Assembly (NCBI GenBank): GCA_946811185.2
Contig: OX328098.1
Location: forward strand, 25,801,084 to 25,865,083
DNA length: 64,000 nt
Direction: 5' to 3'
Source: Hippopus hippopus
Lineage: Eukaryota; Mollusca; Bivalvia; Cardiida; Cardiidae
Each line of letters starts with the position of its first letter. Within the stretch, counting starts at the first letter, position 1. The notes beneath the pieces are model-generated. The model was not told the origin of the DNA. It saw only the letters and a program-made list of their open reading frames with translations, and did not search any database. Of this stretch, positions 11,299 to 22,301 are shown in pieces. A program made the position numbers and the translations under genes.

Positions 11299-12511
11299 GT
11301 ATGGTGCTGCATTCTTGCCATTTTGATTCGTGACATTGTACTCGAATCTAATCGGCCATGACATTTAACGTTAAAGGCCCTGTAGCTGCCAAAAGTAAAC
11401 AATGCTGGTGTTAAAATGCATTTGAGTTCAAATCATACCATATGAAAATATGGAAATTATTGTGAAAGTGGAAATCTGTTTTTGAAAGGTCGATCTAAGT
11501 ATTAGTTGCTGGCAAAGGAATTAATTCAAAAACTAATTTAAAAGTTGCCATGTCGCTCTTTCTTTCTATATTTTTTTTTACCTGGTATTAGATTTCATTT
11601 AATACCTAACCTAACCTAATACCTAACACTTGGTACAATAACAGATTGTCGTCAACAAAATAATTTCCATACGATTAAAGGTATGAATTAAATCTAAATG
11701 CATTTTAATATCCGCGTTGTTTACTTTTGGCCCCAACTGGGCTTATAAAATTTGTTTTTTTCTGAATTACCTGTGAAGAGAAATTTAAGAGAAAAAGAAA
11801 AACGCATTTTAAAACAAGTATTCAAGACATAACATTCAAAACGAACTATATGAAACTCTATATTGTTTGTGTTTGTCAAGTGAAACTCTGCTGTCAGATT
11901 CTGATCGGCCCAAAATATTTGAGCCATGTCCCGTGAAAAGGGAGCTTAATGCGTCTGCAAAAAGTATCGACCCAGGTCAGTCTGCGCATTGGTGGCTCAA
12001 TTGTAATTAGTTCTGCACTGTTCCTTATGGATAAAAGCAGATGGTTTGGTCACTCTAAATACGAGCTATAATTCTGTTTAGGTAAATGTTCCAACTATCA
12101 AATGAAGAAAGACAATCAGCAGAATTGGTTTGAGGAACATGCAGGCAAAATAGATGTTGAGAAATAATCGAAACCTTCGAAAAGACACCTTTTTAATTTC
12201 AAGGAAATATTAAGAACGTTTACCTTTTCCCTGTGATATACGAGTATATATATATAACAGCAGAGCTCGAAAAATATATTTGAAAATATTCGATGTATTT
12301 AGCTTCAAATTAGTATATGAATAAAATGTTAACACATAATGGCTTCCAGATTATTTCTGAATTACACTTTCCTTTTACCACAATATTTTCAACGTTGTGG
12401 TGCGCTGCAGGGCGAAAAATGTTAAATGCGCTTAGTAACGTAATGATTTATTTTGAGAATATGTAGCACTATACCTATAGATAATAAAAATATAATTCTC
12501 CTTTCACCAAG
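11299..12511 (+). other. Intron between the two receptor exons
   Basis: It begins GTATGG and ends ...CACCAAG. Joining 11298 to 12512 restores the Gly codon and gives FIG-PVCDYAIAPVARF, the expected junction for the family. It holds AT-rich unique sequence and a fragment of repeat family C near 11925-12000. No gene was seen in it. Confidence 0.75.
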
Positions 12512-12901
12512 GGCCGGTGTGCGACTACGCAATTGCGCCTGTCGCTAGGTTCAGCCCGCACTGGAACATACCTGTTATAAGTGCCGGAGCCATGGCAACG
12601 GATTTTGACAACAAAAACGAGTACAAACTTCTCACGCGCATTCACGGAGCATATAGTGACGTCACTGGTCTAATTATAGAAATATCCCGGAATTTCAATT
12701 GGACAAGACACGGACTACTTTATCATGACAACAACGCCAAGGGAAAAGGGAAGAGTCCCTGTTATTTCACGATTGAGGCCTTGTTTTTTGAACTCAGGAG
12801 AAAGTTTAATGTTCAACCCTGGAATTTTGGGTTCGACGAAAACAATCCGAAACAGTTTAACATCGAAGATATGCTCATAAAGATGTCGCAAAATGCTAGA
12901 A
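12512..12901 (+). CDS. Natriuretic peptide receptor-like protein, second coding exon
   Basis: This continues the extracellular ligand-binding domain. After the acceptor AG at 12510-12511 the reading is PVCDYAIAPVARFSPHWNIP, matching the conserved Gly-Pro-x-Cys-x-Tyr...Ala-Pro-Val-x-Arg-Phe block of natriuretic peptide receptors. VISAGAMATDF, NEYKLLTRIHGAYSDVTGL and the Cys-containing PCYFTIEALFFELRRKFNV also follow the family order. NWTRH is a possible N-glycosylation site. The exon ends at 12901 before GTAAGT, leaving phase 1; the ORF closes at 12909 within the intron. No later exon (transmembrane, kinase-like or cyclase) was recognised downstream in the window, so the gene must continue beyond it or use exons too short or divergent for me to see. 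Confidence is high for the family and lower for the exact subtype. Confidence 0.85.
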
Positions 12902-12994
12902 GTAAGTAACTATATCTTTTATTCACTTTTTTTGTCAACAATTTAGAACAATGACCCCTGACATGTAGAAGCTATTTATCCCCACCTCTCCAAT

Positions 12995-13360
12995 TCTTTT
13001 CTAACTGCCTTGTCGGAATACTGAAGCTATTCCAGACGACGAGTAGAACCAAGTTTGACCTTGATTCCCCAAACAGATATTTATCAACAGATGTTGATGA
13101 TCTCTGTAGATTTCAAAGGTCAAGTGTCAAGGTCACAGTGACCTTTATTGATCATTGACTTTACCAGATACTTAATAGACACCGACTTTATACTTTCTAC
13201 AGAAATTTGGTAACATGTTTTCATTTTAAGTGTTTATGATGGCTATAGATTTTGAGTGTAATCGGTCAAAGGTCAAGGTTGCATTGATTTTTCAACATTT
13301 CAAACCTTGACCGGTCAAAAAGTTGACACTGATTTGATCTTGGTTTTTCAAACTTCATTA
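12995..13360 (+). repeat. Dispersed repeat with GGTCAAGGTCAC motif
   Basis: Contains TCAAGGTCACAGTGACC (palindromic AGGTCA half-sites) and AAAGGTCAAGGTTGC, a style of dispersed repeat common in bivalve genomes. It follows the second receptor exon closely. Confidence 0.5.
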
Positions 13361-13393
13361 TGAATAGCCATCGAGACGCCATTATGACCTCAG

Positions 13394-13580
13394 TTACCTC
13401 TTTACTTAACGACTACATTTTTGACTTGTCCAAATTGAAATCAGATGCAGACGACAAAATAAAGGTGACTCAAAAATTGAAATTCGATATTTGAAAGGGC
13501 AGACAACATTGTTCGCAAAGAAGAAAATGCTGCTTACTCGCATTTTCTCATTTTTCCACAATGTTTTTTAAAAAAAGCTT
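13394..13580 (+). mobile_element. Family A element, right end lost
   Basis: The hairpin is degenerate (AATGCTGCTTACTCGCATTT) and breaks off in an A/T run. Confidence 0.6.
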
Positions 13581-13679
13581 TTTTTTTCTTCAATATGGTC
13601 GTTCAGACACGTTTTGAATAAGGTTAAGAACAAGAATGGAGTCTTAGATACAAACACTGGCTTAATGTGAAGAAGGAAT

Positions 13680-14285
13680 ACCTTCTCAGGTTTAAAATAA
13701 CTTCTCATGGTTAGAATACCGTCTCAATGTTAGAATACCTTCTCAGTTTTAGAATACCTTCTCGGGGTTAGAATACCTCTCAGTGTTAGAATACCTCCTA
13801 TGGGTTAGAATACCCTCTCAATGTTAGAATACCCTCTCAGTGTTAGAATACCCTTTCAATGTCAGAATACCCTCTCAATGTTAGAATGACCTTTCAATGT
13901 TAGAATACCTTCTCAATGTTAGAATACCCTCTCAATGTTAGAATACCCTCTCAGTGTTAGAATGACCTCTCAATGTTAGAATACCTTCTCAATGTTGGAA
14001 TACCCTCTCAATGTTAGAATAGCATCTCTGGGTATGAATACCATCTCAAGGTTATAATACCCTCTAAATGTCAGAATACCTTCTCAGGATCAGAATACCT
14101 TCTGTTGGTTAGAATACTTTCTAAGGGTTAGAAGACCTTCTCATAGTTAAAATACTCCTTCGGGTTAGAATATCTTTTCATGGTTAGAAAACCTTTTCCA
14201 TGTTAGAATACCTTCGCAGGGCTAGAATACCTTTTCAATGCTATAGAATACTTTCTCAGGGTTAGAATACCTTCTCAAGGTTGGC
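13680..14285. repeat. Minisatellite, about 19-bp unit
   Basis: About thirty units of consensus TTAGAATACCTTCTCAATG. Most variation is in CTT/CCT and AATG/AGGG. Intronic if the receptor gene extends this far. Confidence 0.9.
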
Positions 14286-14503
14286 ATGACACGGTACTGT
14301 TTGGCAAAAGGCTAAGTATCAAACACGCCACAAATGATCCCCGATGGCCTGTGTACAGTATATGGTATGAAATATGATGCTGATCAATCATGGCGAAATT
14401 TATTCGGGTGCATAAAAAATGACATTGTAAGAGGGGGAGAAAATAAGTCTGTTATGATTTATTACGCCAATCACCCACTTGCAATCACTTTTCCTTCACC
14501 ATT

Positions 14504-14732
14504 AACTCTTTACTAAACAATCCCGAATTGTATCGACCCCCAGAAAAGAAGGGATTTAAAAACATTGTTGAGAAAGAAGAAATTGCTCGTAAACAGCATT
14601 TACTCATAGTTCCCACTATTTTTTTTTACCGTTCAAAGCTAATTTTCACTGTTTAAGTCACATTTATTTTGTCGTCTGCAAGTGCTTTCAATTTTTAACA
14701 GACTAAAATTATATCGTGTCGGAAAGCATTAA
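14504..14732 (-). mobile_element. Family A element, complete
   Basis: TTAACTCTTTACTAAAC to GAAAGCATTAA. The hairpin is weakened (GCTCGTAAACAGC). Confidence 0.65.
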
Positions 14733-14814
14733 ACCGCTAAATGAATTAAGAGGGAATCCTGCAGTAAAGCCTTAAATATTGCGATTTAAAAGTTCTTTTT
14801 AAAGGAAAAAAATA

Positions 14815-14935
14815 TCTCAACTTGTTGGACAGTGTAGATCCAAGATCAGACTGCACGTTCTGTGCAGTCTGATCTTGATCTACACTGTTCGCAAAAGCAG
14901 ATTAAGTCTCACTTAGCGATCTAAGTTTTAACGTT
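14815..14935 (+). mobile_element. Family B hairpin with one end
   Basis: The perfect-looking arm pair is at about 14823-14889. The following GCAAAAGCAGATTAAGTC is degenerate. Confidence 0.65.
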
Positions 14936-15187
14936 ATTCTTTAAAAGTTACGTTTATTAGAAGACTATAATAACTCTATGAATTATAGGTCTGTCGCGTG
15001 CTCTCTTCAGTCATGGTGCAACAATTTCTAATTATACTTGTTAATGCATTGCCGCCCGCAGTCCATCTTTTTCTCTTATTGAATGAGGCCACTTCCTGAA
15101 AACCATTGTGACAAAAGAATAAATTACTCGTGAAGAGCGATTTCCCCGTTTGCCACGATAATTTTAGATGTATCCAAAATTCTTTTC

Positions 15188-15512
15188 GCCGAGCCTGGTG
15201 GCGCAGTCGGTGGCATACAGATTTGAAACCGGGGAGGTGGGGGGGGGGGGGGGGAATAAGGGCGCTGGTTCAAATCCACAGCCAGGAAAAATGTCTTTCC
15301 GAGGACTGATGATCGTTATTGCGACAGGTTTCATTCCTGTCCCAGCGCTGGTTACGACGATGGTTACAATGGAAAACAACCAGTGGCTTGGGAAGAATAC
15401 TGAGCGATGTACTCGTGAGAGAAACCCCAGAAAAGAATGGATAAGTGCACTGGCCGCTACGTCATAACTGAAATAATGTTGAAAACGGCGTTAAACACTA
15501 TACAAAGTTCCA
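15188..15512 (+). repeat. tRNA-derived SINE, full length
   Basis: Head GAGCCTGGTGGCGCAGTCGG (box A region) and box B-like GGTTCAAATCC, separated by an expanded G15 run at 15239-15254. The body and tail AATGTTGAAAACGGCGTTAA are intact. Confidence 0.75.
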
Positions 15513-15534
15513 TGTATTGGAAAAAATCGCACCG

Positions 15535-15655
15535 TGTCGAAAAATGTAGATCGAAGATCAGACTGCACATACTTTATATTCTGATCTTTATCTACACTTT
15601 CAAAGGCGTGCTGATTAGTGCTTTGCCGCTAAATGGTTGAGTCGACGGCTCTAAC
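15535..15655 (+). mobile_element. Family B element, diverged
   Basis: AATGTAGATCGAAGATCAGA pairs with TCTGATCTTTATCTACACTT. The centre is ACATACTTTATAT. Confidence 0.5.
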
Positions 15656-15786
15656 TATCGACCCATCTTGCCAAGTGATCATAGAGAATGTTTGAAATAT
15701 ATAACAATAAGAGAGACATGGGGGCACGGGGCATTCATCGTTTTTCCTGTCATTCTCTTAGTTAAGAGACCATTTAGGCAGGCGAT

Positions 15787-15948
15787 CTGAATCTTTACCA
15801 AACGACAAAAGTTTGGACTCAACAAAATTGAAAGCATCCGCTGAAGACAAATTAAACGTAGCTAAAATGATGACGTCTGCCTTTAACAGGATAGGAAATA
15901 TTGTGGGAAAAGGTCGTTTAAATTTAAGACGATGTGGTAAAGGATTAA
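15787..15948 (+). mobile_element. Family A element, half of the hairpin deleted
   Basis: The left part through TATTGTGGGAAAAGG is joined directly to the right end (TCGTTTAAATTTAAGACG, GGTAAAGGATTAA). Confidence 0.7.
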
Positions 15949-15988
15949 ACATTAGAATTCCTTTTAACTTACCTAATTTCAAGACGCT

Positions 15989-16249
15989 TTAACTTTTTAT
16001 CAGACGACAAATTTTTTGGACTGTTCCGAATTGAAAGCATTTGCAGACAGAAAATTAAATGCTACACAAATTATTAAAATTCGTTTTGGGAAGGGTAGAA
16101 AACAGTAATTCGTTTTGGGAAGGGTAGAAAACAATGCTGGAAAAGGAGTAAATGCTGGTAACCAGCATTTTCTCCTTTTCCCACAATGTTTTCAAAAGTC
16201 CTTTTCCTTCGGGTTTGTTAAGACTCGGGCTTGTGTGTTAAAGGGTTTC
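15989..16249 (+). mobile_element. Family A element with internal 29-bp duplication
   Basis: The segment ATTCGTTTTGGGAAGGGTAG occurs twice in a row at about 16078-16136, just before the hairpin. Confidence 0.75.
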
Positions 16250-16479
16250 AGTAACGTTGTCACAGGTTTCTACCCCCATCAGATAAAAGTTCTTCGTGAT
16301 TAATTTCGCAGTTTCTTTTTTTTTCCTTCCAGCTTTAGTTATCTGCCGTTGACAGTCACAAAATATTGGGTTTATTCTTTTCCCGAAAAAATCTGCACTT
16401 TATTCTCGGTCAGTGGGCGCCTAGTTTTATCAAACACATACTATTTAGCTTGGCTGTTTTAGAAGAAACTGTCGAGGTA

Positions 16480-17480
16480 TTCCCATAGCCCCTGCGTCGT
16501 CGTCTGCTTGGTCGTCGTCGTCTGCCCCGTCGTCATGCAAAATCTTTGACATTTTCAAAACCTTTTACATTTTATAATATCTCTGTCATTACTGAAGATA
16601 TTTACTTCAAACTTTGACAAGTTGTTCACTATCAAAAGGGGAACCTATACAACAAGGGTAGGTAACCATTGAGTTTTTTGACACAGTTTTTCCCCCTTTT
16701 CGACTTTGAATTTTCACTGGGAATCAAACAACTGCACCCGAGGGTTGGCACCCGCATACGGTGCTCTGGCTTTAGATATAAACATGCTTTGGCAAAAAGG
16801 GCTGAATGCATGGTTTATTAGGGTTTTTTTTTTTTGTCATTAGTTGTTTACCATAGAATAACAGTTCTGGCGATTAGTCACGGAAACAAACAGAAACTGT
16901 GCTCGATACAGGCGAATAATCACGGAAACAACCGAATTTCGTGCTCGGAATTACCGGGCGGTCAAGAGGGTTCTACGAGTAAAACAAACGAGATACTTAG
17001 CAGCGTTCGAGTAGACAGATATCTTTTAAAATCCTTGACGAAAATTGATGAAACTTCATATATGTATTCCTTATGATAGTCCGCCGATACGTTTTTTTTT
17101 TTATTAATGCCGTGTCATAGAAAAAGAGGGCTTGATGTATATTTCCATTATTGACCAATATCTCTTTAACTACTGGACAAAATGTTATGAAACTTCATAT
17201 CTATCTTGTTTATCGTAAGCCACAGACAATCATTATTTCTTTTTATCTAATGAAATACTATGTTATGGAAAAAGGGGGCTTAATTAATAATTCCATCATA
17301 AATTTTACCCACACATTTTTTTCCTCTGTACTGCCAGTACTTTCCTTACAGTTTTTATAAGGTATGCCGAGTAGTCACGGAAACAGCCGAAAATTGATAT
17401 CGAGTTTACGGGGCGTGTGAGAGGGTTCTATAAGTAAAACAAACGAAACACTTAGGTACGCTGGAGTGGTTTATTAGTTT
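16480..17480. repeat. Diverged dispersed repeats
   Basis: GTCGTCGTCTGCCCCGTCG-type sequence at 16495-16535. A block containing CACGGAAACAACCGAA and GAGGGTTCTACGAGTAAAAC at about 16905-17010 recurs at 17375-17465. A third repeat (GGTAACCATTGAG...GCATACGGTGCTC) at 16655-16765 matches 22095-22210. Confidence 0.5.
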
Positions 17481-17689
17481 TTATCCATCATTAATTGTTT
17501 CGCATAGAATCTGCCAGACGGTCAATTATCTTATCTTTTGGGATGAAAATCGCAGTGTTTCTGTTTTTTGTATTACTGTTGCTATGATATCTGATACATT
17601 TTCGCGAGTTTTTAAAGGAAGTTTTATAACCAAAGTGTGGTACTTCATTTATGTGGATTTTTTATGTGTGACTTTTTAAGTAAGCATAA

Positions 17690-17910
17690 AACATTTTATC
17701 TGTTTACCACAAGACATATGTTGAGACTGGTAATAATTAAAAAGTATTTGCAGACGACAAATTCCGTTTAGCTCAATTGATCATTTCTGTCTTTGAAATG
17801 TTAGAAAACATAGTGGGAAAAGGGGAAAATGCTGGCTACCAACATTTTCTCCTTTTTCAACTATGTTTTCGCATGCCTTTTCTTCACGGCATAGTATTGT
17901 TAATGGTTAA
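17690..17910 (+). mobile_element. Family A element, sharing TTAA with the next copy
   Basis: Ends TTGTTAATGGTTAA at 17910. The hairpin has small mismatches (GCTGGCTACCAAC). Confidence 0.7.
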
Positions 17911-18112
17911 CCCCCTACTACTGGACAAAAAAAAAGACCACCGAGAAATAGAATTTTACTAAGATGATTGGATTTGGCTTTGATAGAGAAGAAAACATCG
18001 CGGGAAAAGGAGAAAATGCTGGTTACCAGCATTTTCTCCTTTTCCCACTATGTTTTCACAAGCCCTTTTTCACTGGGATATGATAATACAGGATTGTTTG
18101 TTAAAGGGTTAA
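17907..18112 (+). mobile_element. Family A element
   Basis: Starts at the TTAA that closes the previous copy. The hairpin (about 17999-18055) is nearly perfect; ends TTAAAGGGTTAA. Confidence 0.8.
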
Positions 18113-18177
18113 GTCATACTGAGAAAAGGGTAAATATTTTCTCCTTGCGGAAAGGTTTATTTCTACCCTTAATCTGT

Positions 18178-18392
18178 TGAATAAGTGAACTGAAGCTTTC
18201 AAGCTGACAGTGAAAACATGTTATTTCAAGGTTATTTTCTTGCTATTTCAAAGTTAATTTTTGGAGAAAAATATTTCCTTTTCGGAGAGTGTAAATCCAA
18301 GATTAGACTGCACGTCCTGTGCAGTCCAACCTAGATCTACACTGCCCGCAAAGGGCTATTGAGTTGCGCTCAGCAGCCTAAGGATTCAACTG
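18178..18392 (-). mobile_element. Family B element
   Basis: From AATAAGTGAACTGAAGC to CGCTCAGCAGCCTAAGG. The hairpin centre is CTGCACGTCCTGTGCAG. Confidence 0.65.
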
Positions 18393-18439
18393 TATCGTAC
18401 ATGTGCATGTAGTCTACAGAAGCTTAAGTGAATGCTTCA

Positions 18440-18752
18440 ATTTCTTCCTTCCTTTCTTTCTTTCTTTCCTATTTCTTTCTTTTTTCTCCTTTCTTTCTTT
18501 CTTTCTTTCTTTCTTTCTGTCTTTCTTTCTTTCTTTCTTTCTTTCTTTCCTGCCTTACTTCCTTCCTTCGTCATTTCTTTCTTTCTTTTTTTCTCTCCTT
18601 CTTTCATTTATTCATTCATCCATTCATTCATTCATTCATTCATTCATTCATTCATTCATTCATTCGTTATTTATTTATTTATTTATTTATTCTTTTCTTT
18701 CTTTCTTTCTTTCTTTCTTTCAGTCCTTCTTCAGTCTTACTCTTTTTATTTC
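18440..18752. repeat. (TTTC)n, (ATTC)n and (TTTA)n microsatellite
   Basis: TTTC arrays at 18448-18600 and 18692-18720 flank an ATTC array at 18608-18665 and a short TTTA run. Translations in any frame are simple-sequence artefacts. Confidence 0.95.
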
Positions 18753-19387
18753 TTTCTGGAAATTTTGAAGCGATAAAAACAGGAACTGCTCCTTTGATAC
18801 AAGTTAGTTTTTCAATCAATTGTTTCTACTATCTGGCGGAATCGATTTTTCTTCATCGACTGTTGAAAATCACAAAATATTTTGGCAGAGAAAAAAATCA
18901 AAGTATTCTGGAAATGTCAGAGATTCGTGTGTTGTCTGATAAAAGAAGACGATATATTACTTTGGCAAACTCGTTTTACAGCTTATCTGTCAAAAACTTT
19001 TAAAGTGTTGGTGAATCGTTCAGATTTTATGTCTCTGGTGTACGTGATGAATCGGGTACGAAACAGCAATTTTATGGGTTTTCGTGTAAACCACGCGGAG
19101 TCCCTCAGTGATTTTCCTTGATAATAATTGGAGTATTATGTGGAAAAAAAGCGTTTAGAATTCATTGAAAACAGGAATTTCGAAATGATTTTCCAAAGTT
19201 TCGAGATATTGGAAATAAACGAAAATTGAAATATCTCACCTTATTGTAATTTTATGTTTAAAATTTCCATTTTTAACTTCTGAATTTAGAAGGAAAATTG
19301 CAAGCATGCAAACCGAGATTGTACATATAAACTTTATTATCTCTTTATAAAAAGAATAGATGAAGCCCCCTGTTACTACTTCTTTCC
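18753..19387. other. Unique AT-rich DNA
   Basis: No feature recognised. Confidence 0.4.
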
Positions 19388-19615
19388 TTAACCCTAAACC
19401 ACACAATCCAGGGTTTTAACGTACCTACAGAAGAAGCCTATTGAAAACATTGTGGGAAAAGGAGAAAATGCTGGTAACCAGCATTTTCTCCTTTTTCCAC
19501 AATGATTTCTTCACGATCACAGCAAAATTTCATCATTGGAGCCACATTTAGATTGCTGTCTGCAAATGCTTTCAATTTGGACAAGTCTGAATTTTTTCGT
19601 GGGGTAAATAGTTAA
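19388..19615 (-). mobile_element. Family A element, complete
   Basis: TTAACCCTAAACCACAC to GGTAAATAGTTAA. Long, nearly perfect hairpin at about 19447-19505. Confidence 0.8.
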
Positions 19616-19705
19616 TTTGCTGTTGCTAACTGTGTAGATCAAGATCAAGCCGTGCAGAACGTACAGTCTAATCTTAGATATACCACGTCCCATGCGTAGA
19701 TAATC
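19612..19705 (-). mobile_element. Family B hairpin abutting family A
   Basis: GTGTAGATCAAGATCAAGCC with several mismatches in the complementary arm. Confidence 0.5.
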
Positions 19706-19795
19706 TATCTGATCAATCTTGAAACTATATATTCTTTGACTAAAAATTTCAAATTTGAAGTAAATGTAATTTTCATGGAGAAATCGCAAGGTTAG

Positions 19796-19866
19796 TATCG
19801 GGACCCGGGCCCGGGACCCTTCGTTTACAGGGCGAATGTTTTACCACTGAGCTATCCGGACCGCTT
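19796..19866 (-). repeat. tRNA-like SINE head
   Basis: The minus strand reads GGTCCGGATAGCTCAGTGGT (box A) and ends in a GC-rich GGGCCCGGGTCCCG block. Cloverleaf pairing is poor at the 3' side, so more likely a SINE head than a working tRNA gene. Confidence 0.5.
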
Positions 19867-19916
19867 GGCTTCTATGCTACCGATTATCAATACACATCTA
19901 TTTGACGCTCTGAAAC

Positions 19917-20144
19917 TTAACCCATTACCTCACAATCCCGAGTTTTAACGACCCTGTAAGAGAAGGCTTTTGAAAACATTGTGGGAAAAGGAGAAAATGC
20001 TGGTAACCAGCATTTTCTCCTTTTCCCACAGTGTTTTCTACCAGATCAAAACAAAAATCATCATTTTAGTTACATTTAATTTGTCGTCTGCAAATCCTTT
20101 CAATTTGGACCAGTCTAAAATTTTGTCATTTGGTAAAGAGTTAA
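19917..20144 (-). mobile_element. Family A element, complete
   Basis: TTAACCCATTACCTCAC to GGTAAAGAGTTAA, with an almost perfect hairpin at about 19977-20033. It is inverted relative to the next copy, 11 bp away. Confidence 0.85.
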
Positions 20145-20155
20145 CACATTTTTCC

Positions 20156-20321
20156 TTAACCCTTTACCAAACGACAAAATTTTAGACACATCCAAATTGA
20201 AAGCATTTGCAGACGACAAATTAAAAGTGGCCCAAATGACGAAGAGAAAATGCTGGTTCAAAAGTTTTTTTTTTTTTGTCAGCAAGGTTGTTAAAACTCG
20301 GGACTGTGTGGAAAGGGTTAA
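20156..20321 (+). mobile_element. Family A element, hairpin deleted
   Basis: TTAACCCTTTACCAAACGAC to GGAAAGGGTTAA. The palindrome is replaced by a T-rich junction after AATGCTGGTTC. Confidence 0.75.
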
Positions 20322-20459
20322 ATCAGAGCCGAGCCCAGTCGCTTATATTGCGGCGGCCGGTATACCTATCCATGGTTTATTGGAGTTTCTTTTTTTTTTT
20401 ACCAGTGCTTTGAACAATTTTCTTCCCGTACCACTGGCTTTTTTATTTTTTACATTTTC

Positions 20460-20630
20460 GTCGTCCAAACAACTATCAGCGGTGAGAGAGGGATGAACCC
20501 TGTCACTATGACTATCATCAATCCTCGGAAAGAAATTCGCTAAGCTGGGTATTTAAACCAGCGACCGCCTGGTTTAAACTCCTGTATATTATCGACTGAG
20601 CTGCCGAGCTCGGCTGGCGCTGAAAAAGCT
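20460..20630 (-). repeat. SINE (reverse), tail missing
   Basis: The minus strand has GAGCTCGGCAGCTCAGTCG, then box B-like GGTTTAAATACC and the body TTTCTTTCCGAGGATTGATG. Confidence 0.65.
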
Positions 20631-20785
20631 CAAAGCGTAATCATCGTCTGATCTAAGATATCAATTTATTGCATAATTTAAGATAAGTGTGCAAAATCAA
20701 TTTATAACGAAACTATCACAATCAATTTTAAATAACGCGTAACTTCACTGTTGGTGTGTTTTAACTAATATCTTTTATCTAATCT

Positions 20786-21017
20786 TTAATTCTTTACCAC
20801 ACGAAAAAAAATATAAACTTGTCGAAACTGAAAGCATTCGCAGACGACATAATAAATGTGACTCAATAGTTGATTTTTTTTTTTAGTGGGGGGTGTAGGA
20901 AACATTGCGGGAAAAGGAGAAAATGTTGGTTGGCAACACTTTCTCCTTTTCCTGCATTTTTTTCCAAACCCTCTTTCTCAATGTCGTTAAAATTTGGCAT
21001 GTGTGGTAAAGGATTAA
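20786..21017 (+). mobile_element. Family A element
   Basis: TTAATTCTTTACCACAC to GGTAAAGGATTAA. The hairpin centre is changed to GTTGGTTGGCAAC. Confidence 0.75.
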
Positions 21018-21240
21018 CCCTCTACATGACAACCTCTCGAGACGAAGGCTTAAAAAAACATTTCGGGTAAAAGAGAAAATGCTTGTAACCAGTATTGTCC
21101 CCTTTTCCAGCATGTTTTTTTTTTTTTTCATTCTATCAAAAATAAATATTATCATTTTAGCCACTTTTTTAAATTGTTGTCTACAAATGTCCCCCCAATT
21201 TGGACTTGTCTAAAACTGTCAACTGCTGGAGAAGGCGTTA
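21014..21240 (-). mobile_element. Family A element sharing TTAA with the previous one
   Basis: Starts TTAACCCTCTACATGAC. The hairpin is decayed (GCTTGTAACCAGTATTGTC). Confidence 0.65.
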
Positions 21241-21496
21241 GAGAGCATAAAGGGTAAAGGGGAAAAAAAAAATACTGGTAACCAGCACTTTCTGGTTTTT
21301 TCCAAAATGTTTCATACTCTTTCATAAACCTTGAGCTACATGTATATTTTGTCTGTAAATGCTTCCAATTTGGACAAGTCTCAAATTTTGTTGTCTGTAA
21401 ATGCTTTCAATTTGGACAAGTCTCAAATTTTGTTGTCTGTAAATGCTTCCAATTTGGACAAGTCTCAAATTTTGTTGTCTGGTACAGAGTTACGAT
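21237..21496 (-). mobile_element. Family A element with a triplicated 43-bp segment
   Basis: The segment TGTCTGTAAATGCTTCCAAT and following bases, to AAATTTTGT, occurs three times in a row at about 21350-21480. Normal copies have one. Confidence 0.75.
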
Positions 21497-21582
21497 GGTT
21501 CATTAAAGCCAGTTGTGATCATATCAAAGACTAATATTTGGAGAAAAAATAATAAAAAGAAAGAAAAAAACAACAACATTAT

Positions 21583-21811
21583 CTAACTCTTTACCAAACG
21601 ACAAAATTTTAGACTGGTCCAAATTGAAAGCACTTGCAGATGACAAAATATACGTAACTCAAAAATTGAAATTTGTTTCCAGCTGGGTAGAAAACATTGT
21701 GGGAAAAGGAGAAAATGCTGGTTACCAGCATTTTCTCCTTTTCCTACAATGCTTTCAAAGGGCTTCTATCTCAGGGTCGTAAAAACCAGGGATTGTTTGG
21801 TAAAGGGTTAA
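21583..21811 (+). mobile_element. Family A element, near consensus
   Basis: CTAACTCTTTACCAAACGAC to GGTAAAGGGTTAA, with a 60-bp hairpin at about 21692-21751. Confidence 0.85.
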
Positions 21812-22074
21812 AGAATAGACAGACAATCAAAGAAAACCTGGTAATTTCTTTTACAATCAAAATACAGTTGATTCGAAATCTTTGAAGCTTTTTATAATCA
21901 TTATTGCTACTTTATCTTGAGATTCCCGGGACTCTTATTTACTGAGCGGCTGTTTTCTTTGTATTGATTGAATGATTGGTTGAATGATGTTTTACACGGT
22001 GGTGACAGCTCACATATTCCTGTATGTCCTTGGTTTTCACCAATACTAGGCTAGGGCTCTGAAGTGTCTTGCCG

Positions 22075-22215
22075 CAGGACACTCTCACAATAAGGGCAGG
22101 TAACCATTAAAATATTTTTGACACAGTTATGCCCCTTTTTCGGCTCAGACTATCAGTTCACTGAAAATCAAGAAACTGCAGCCTAGCGTTCGTAACCGCA
22201 TGCGGTGCTCGTTTC
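22075..22215 (+). repeat. Dispersed repeat related to 16655-16765
   Basis: Shared blocks are GGTAACCATT, TTTTTGACACAGTT and CCGCATGCGGTGCTC. Confidence 0.5.
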
Positions 22216-22301
22216 AAGAAAAGTCTGTGTTACTGTTACGTTTCAGCAATTCATCCATTTCTCAACGTTTTTCGTAAGCTCTAACATTCTGTCACCTGCG
22301 C

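Noticed and set aside
14334..14516. Possible third receptor exon
   Set aside because: The frame lacks splice sites in suitable phase and shows no receptor-like sequence.
18403..19003. Long overlapping open frames rich in Phe, Ser and Leu
   Set aside because: They are translations of TTTC and ATTC microsatellites in three frames.
19796..19866. Functional tRNA gene on the minus strand
   Set aside because: Good box A, but the 3' half does not close the acceptor stem.
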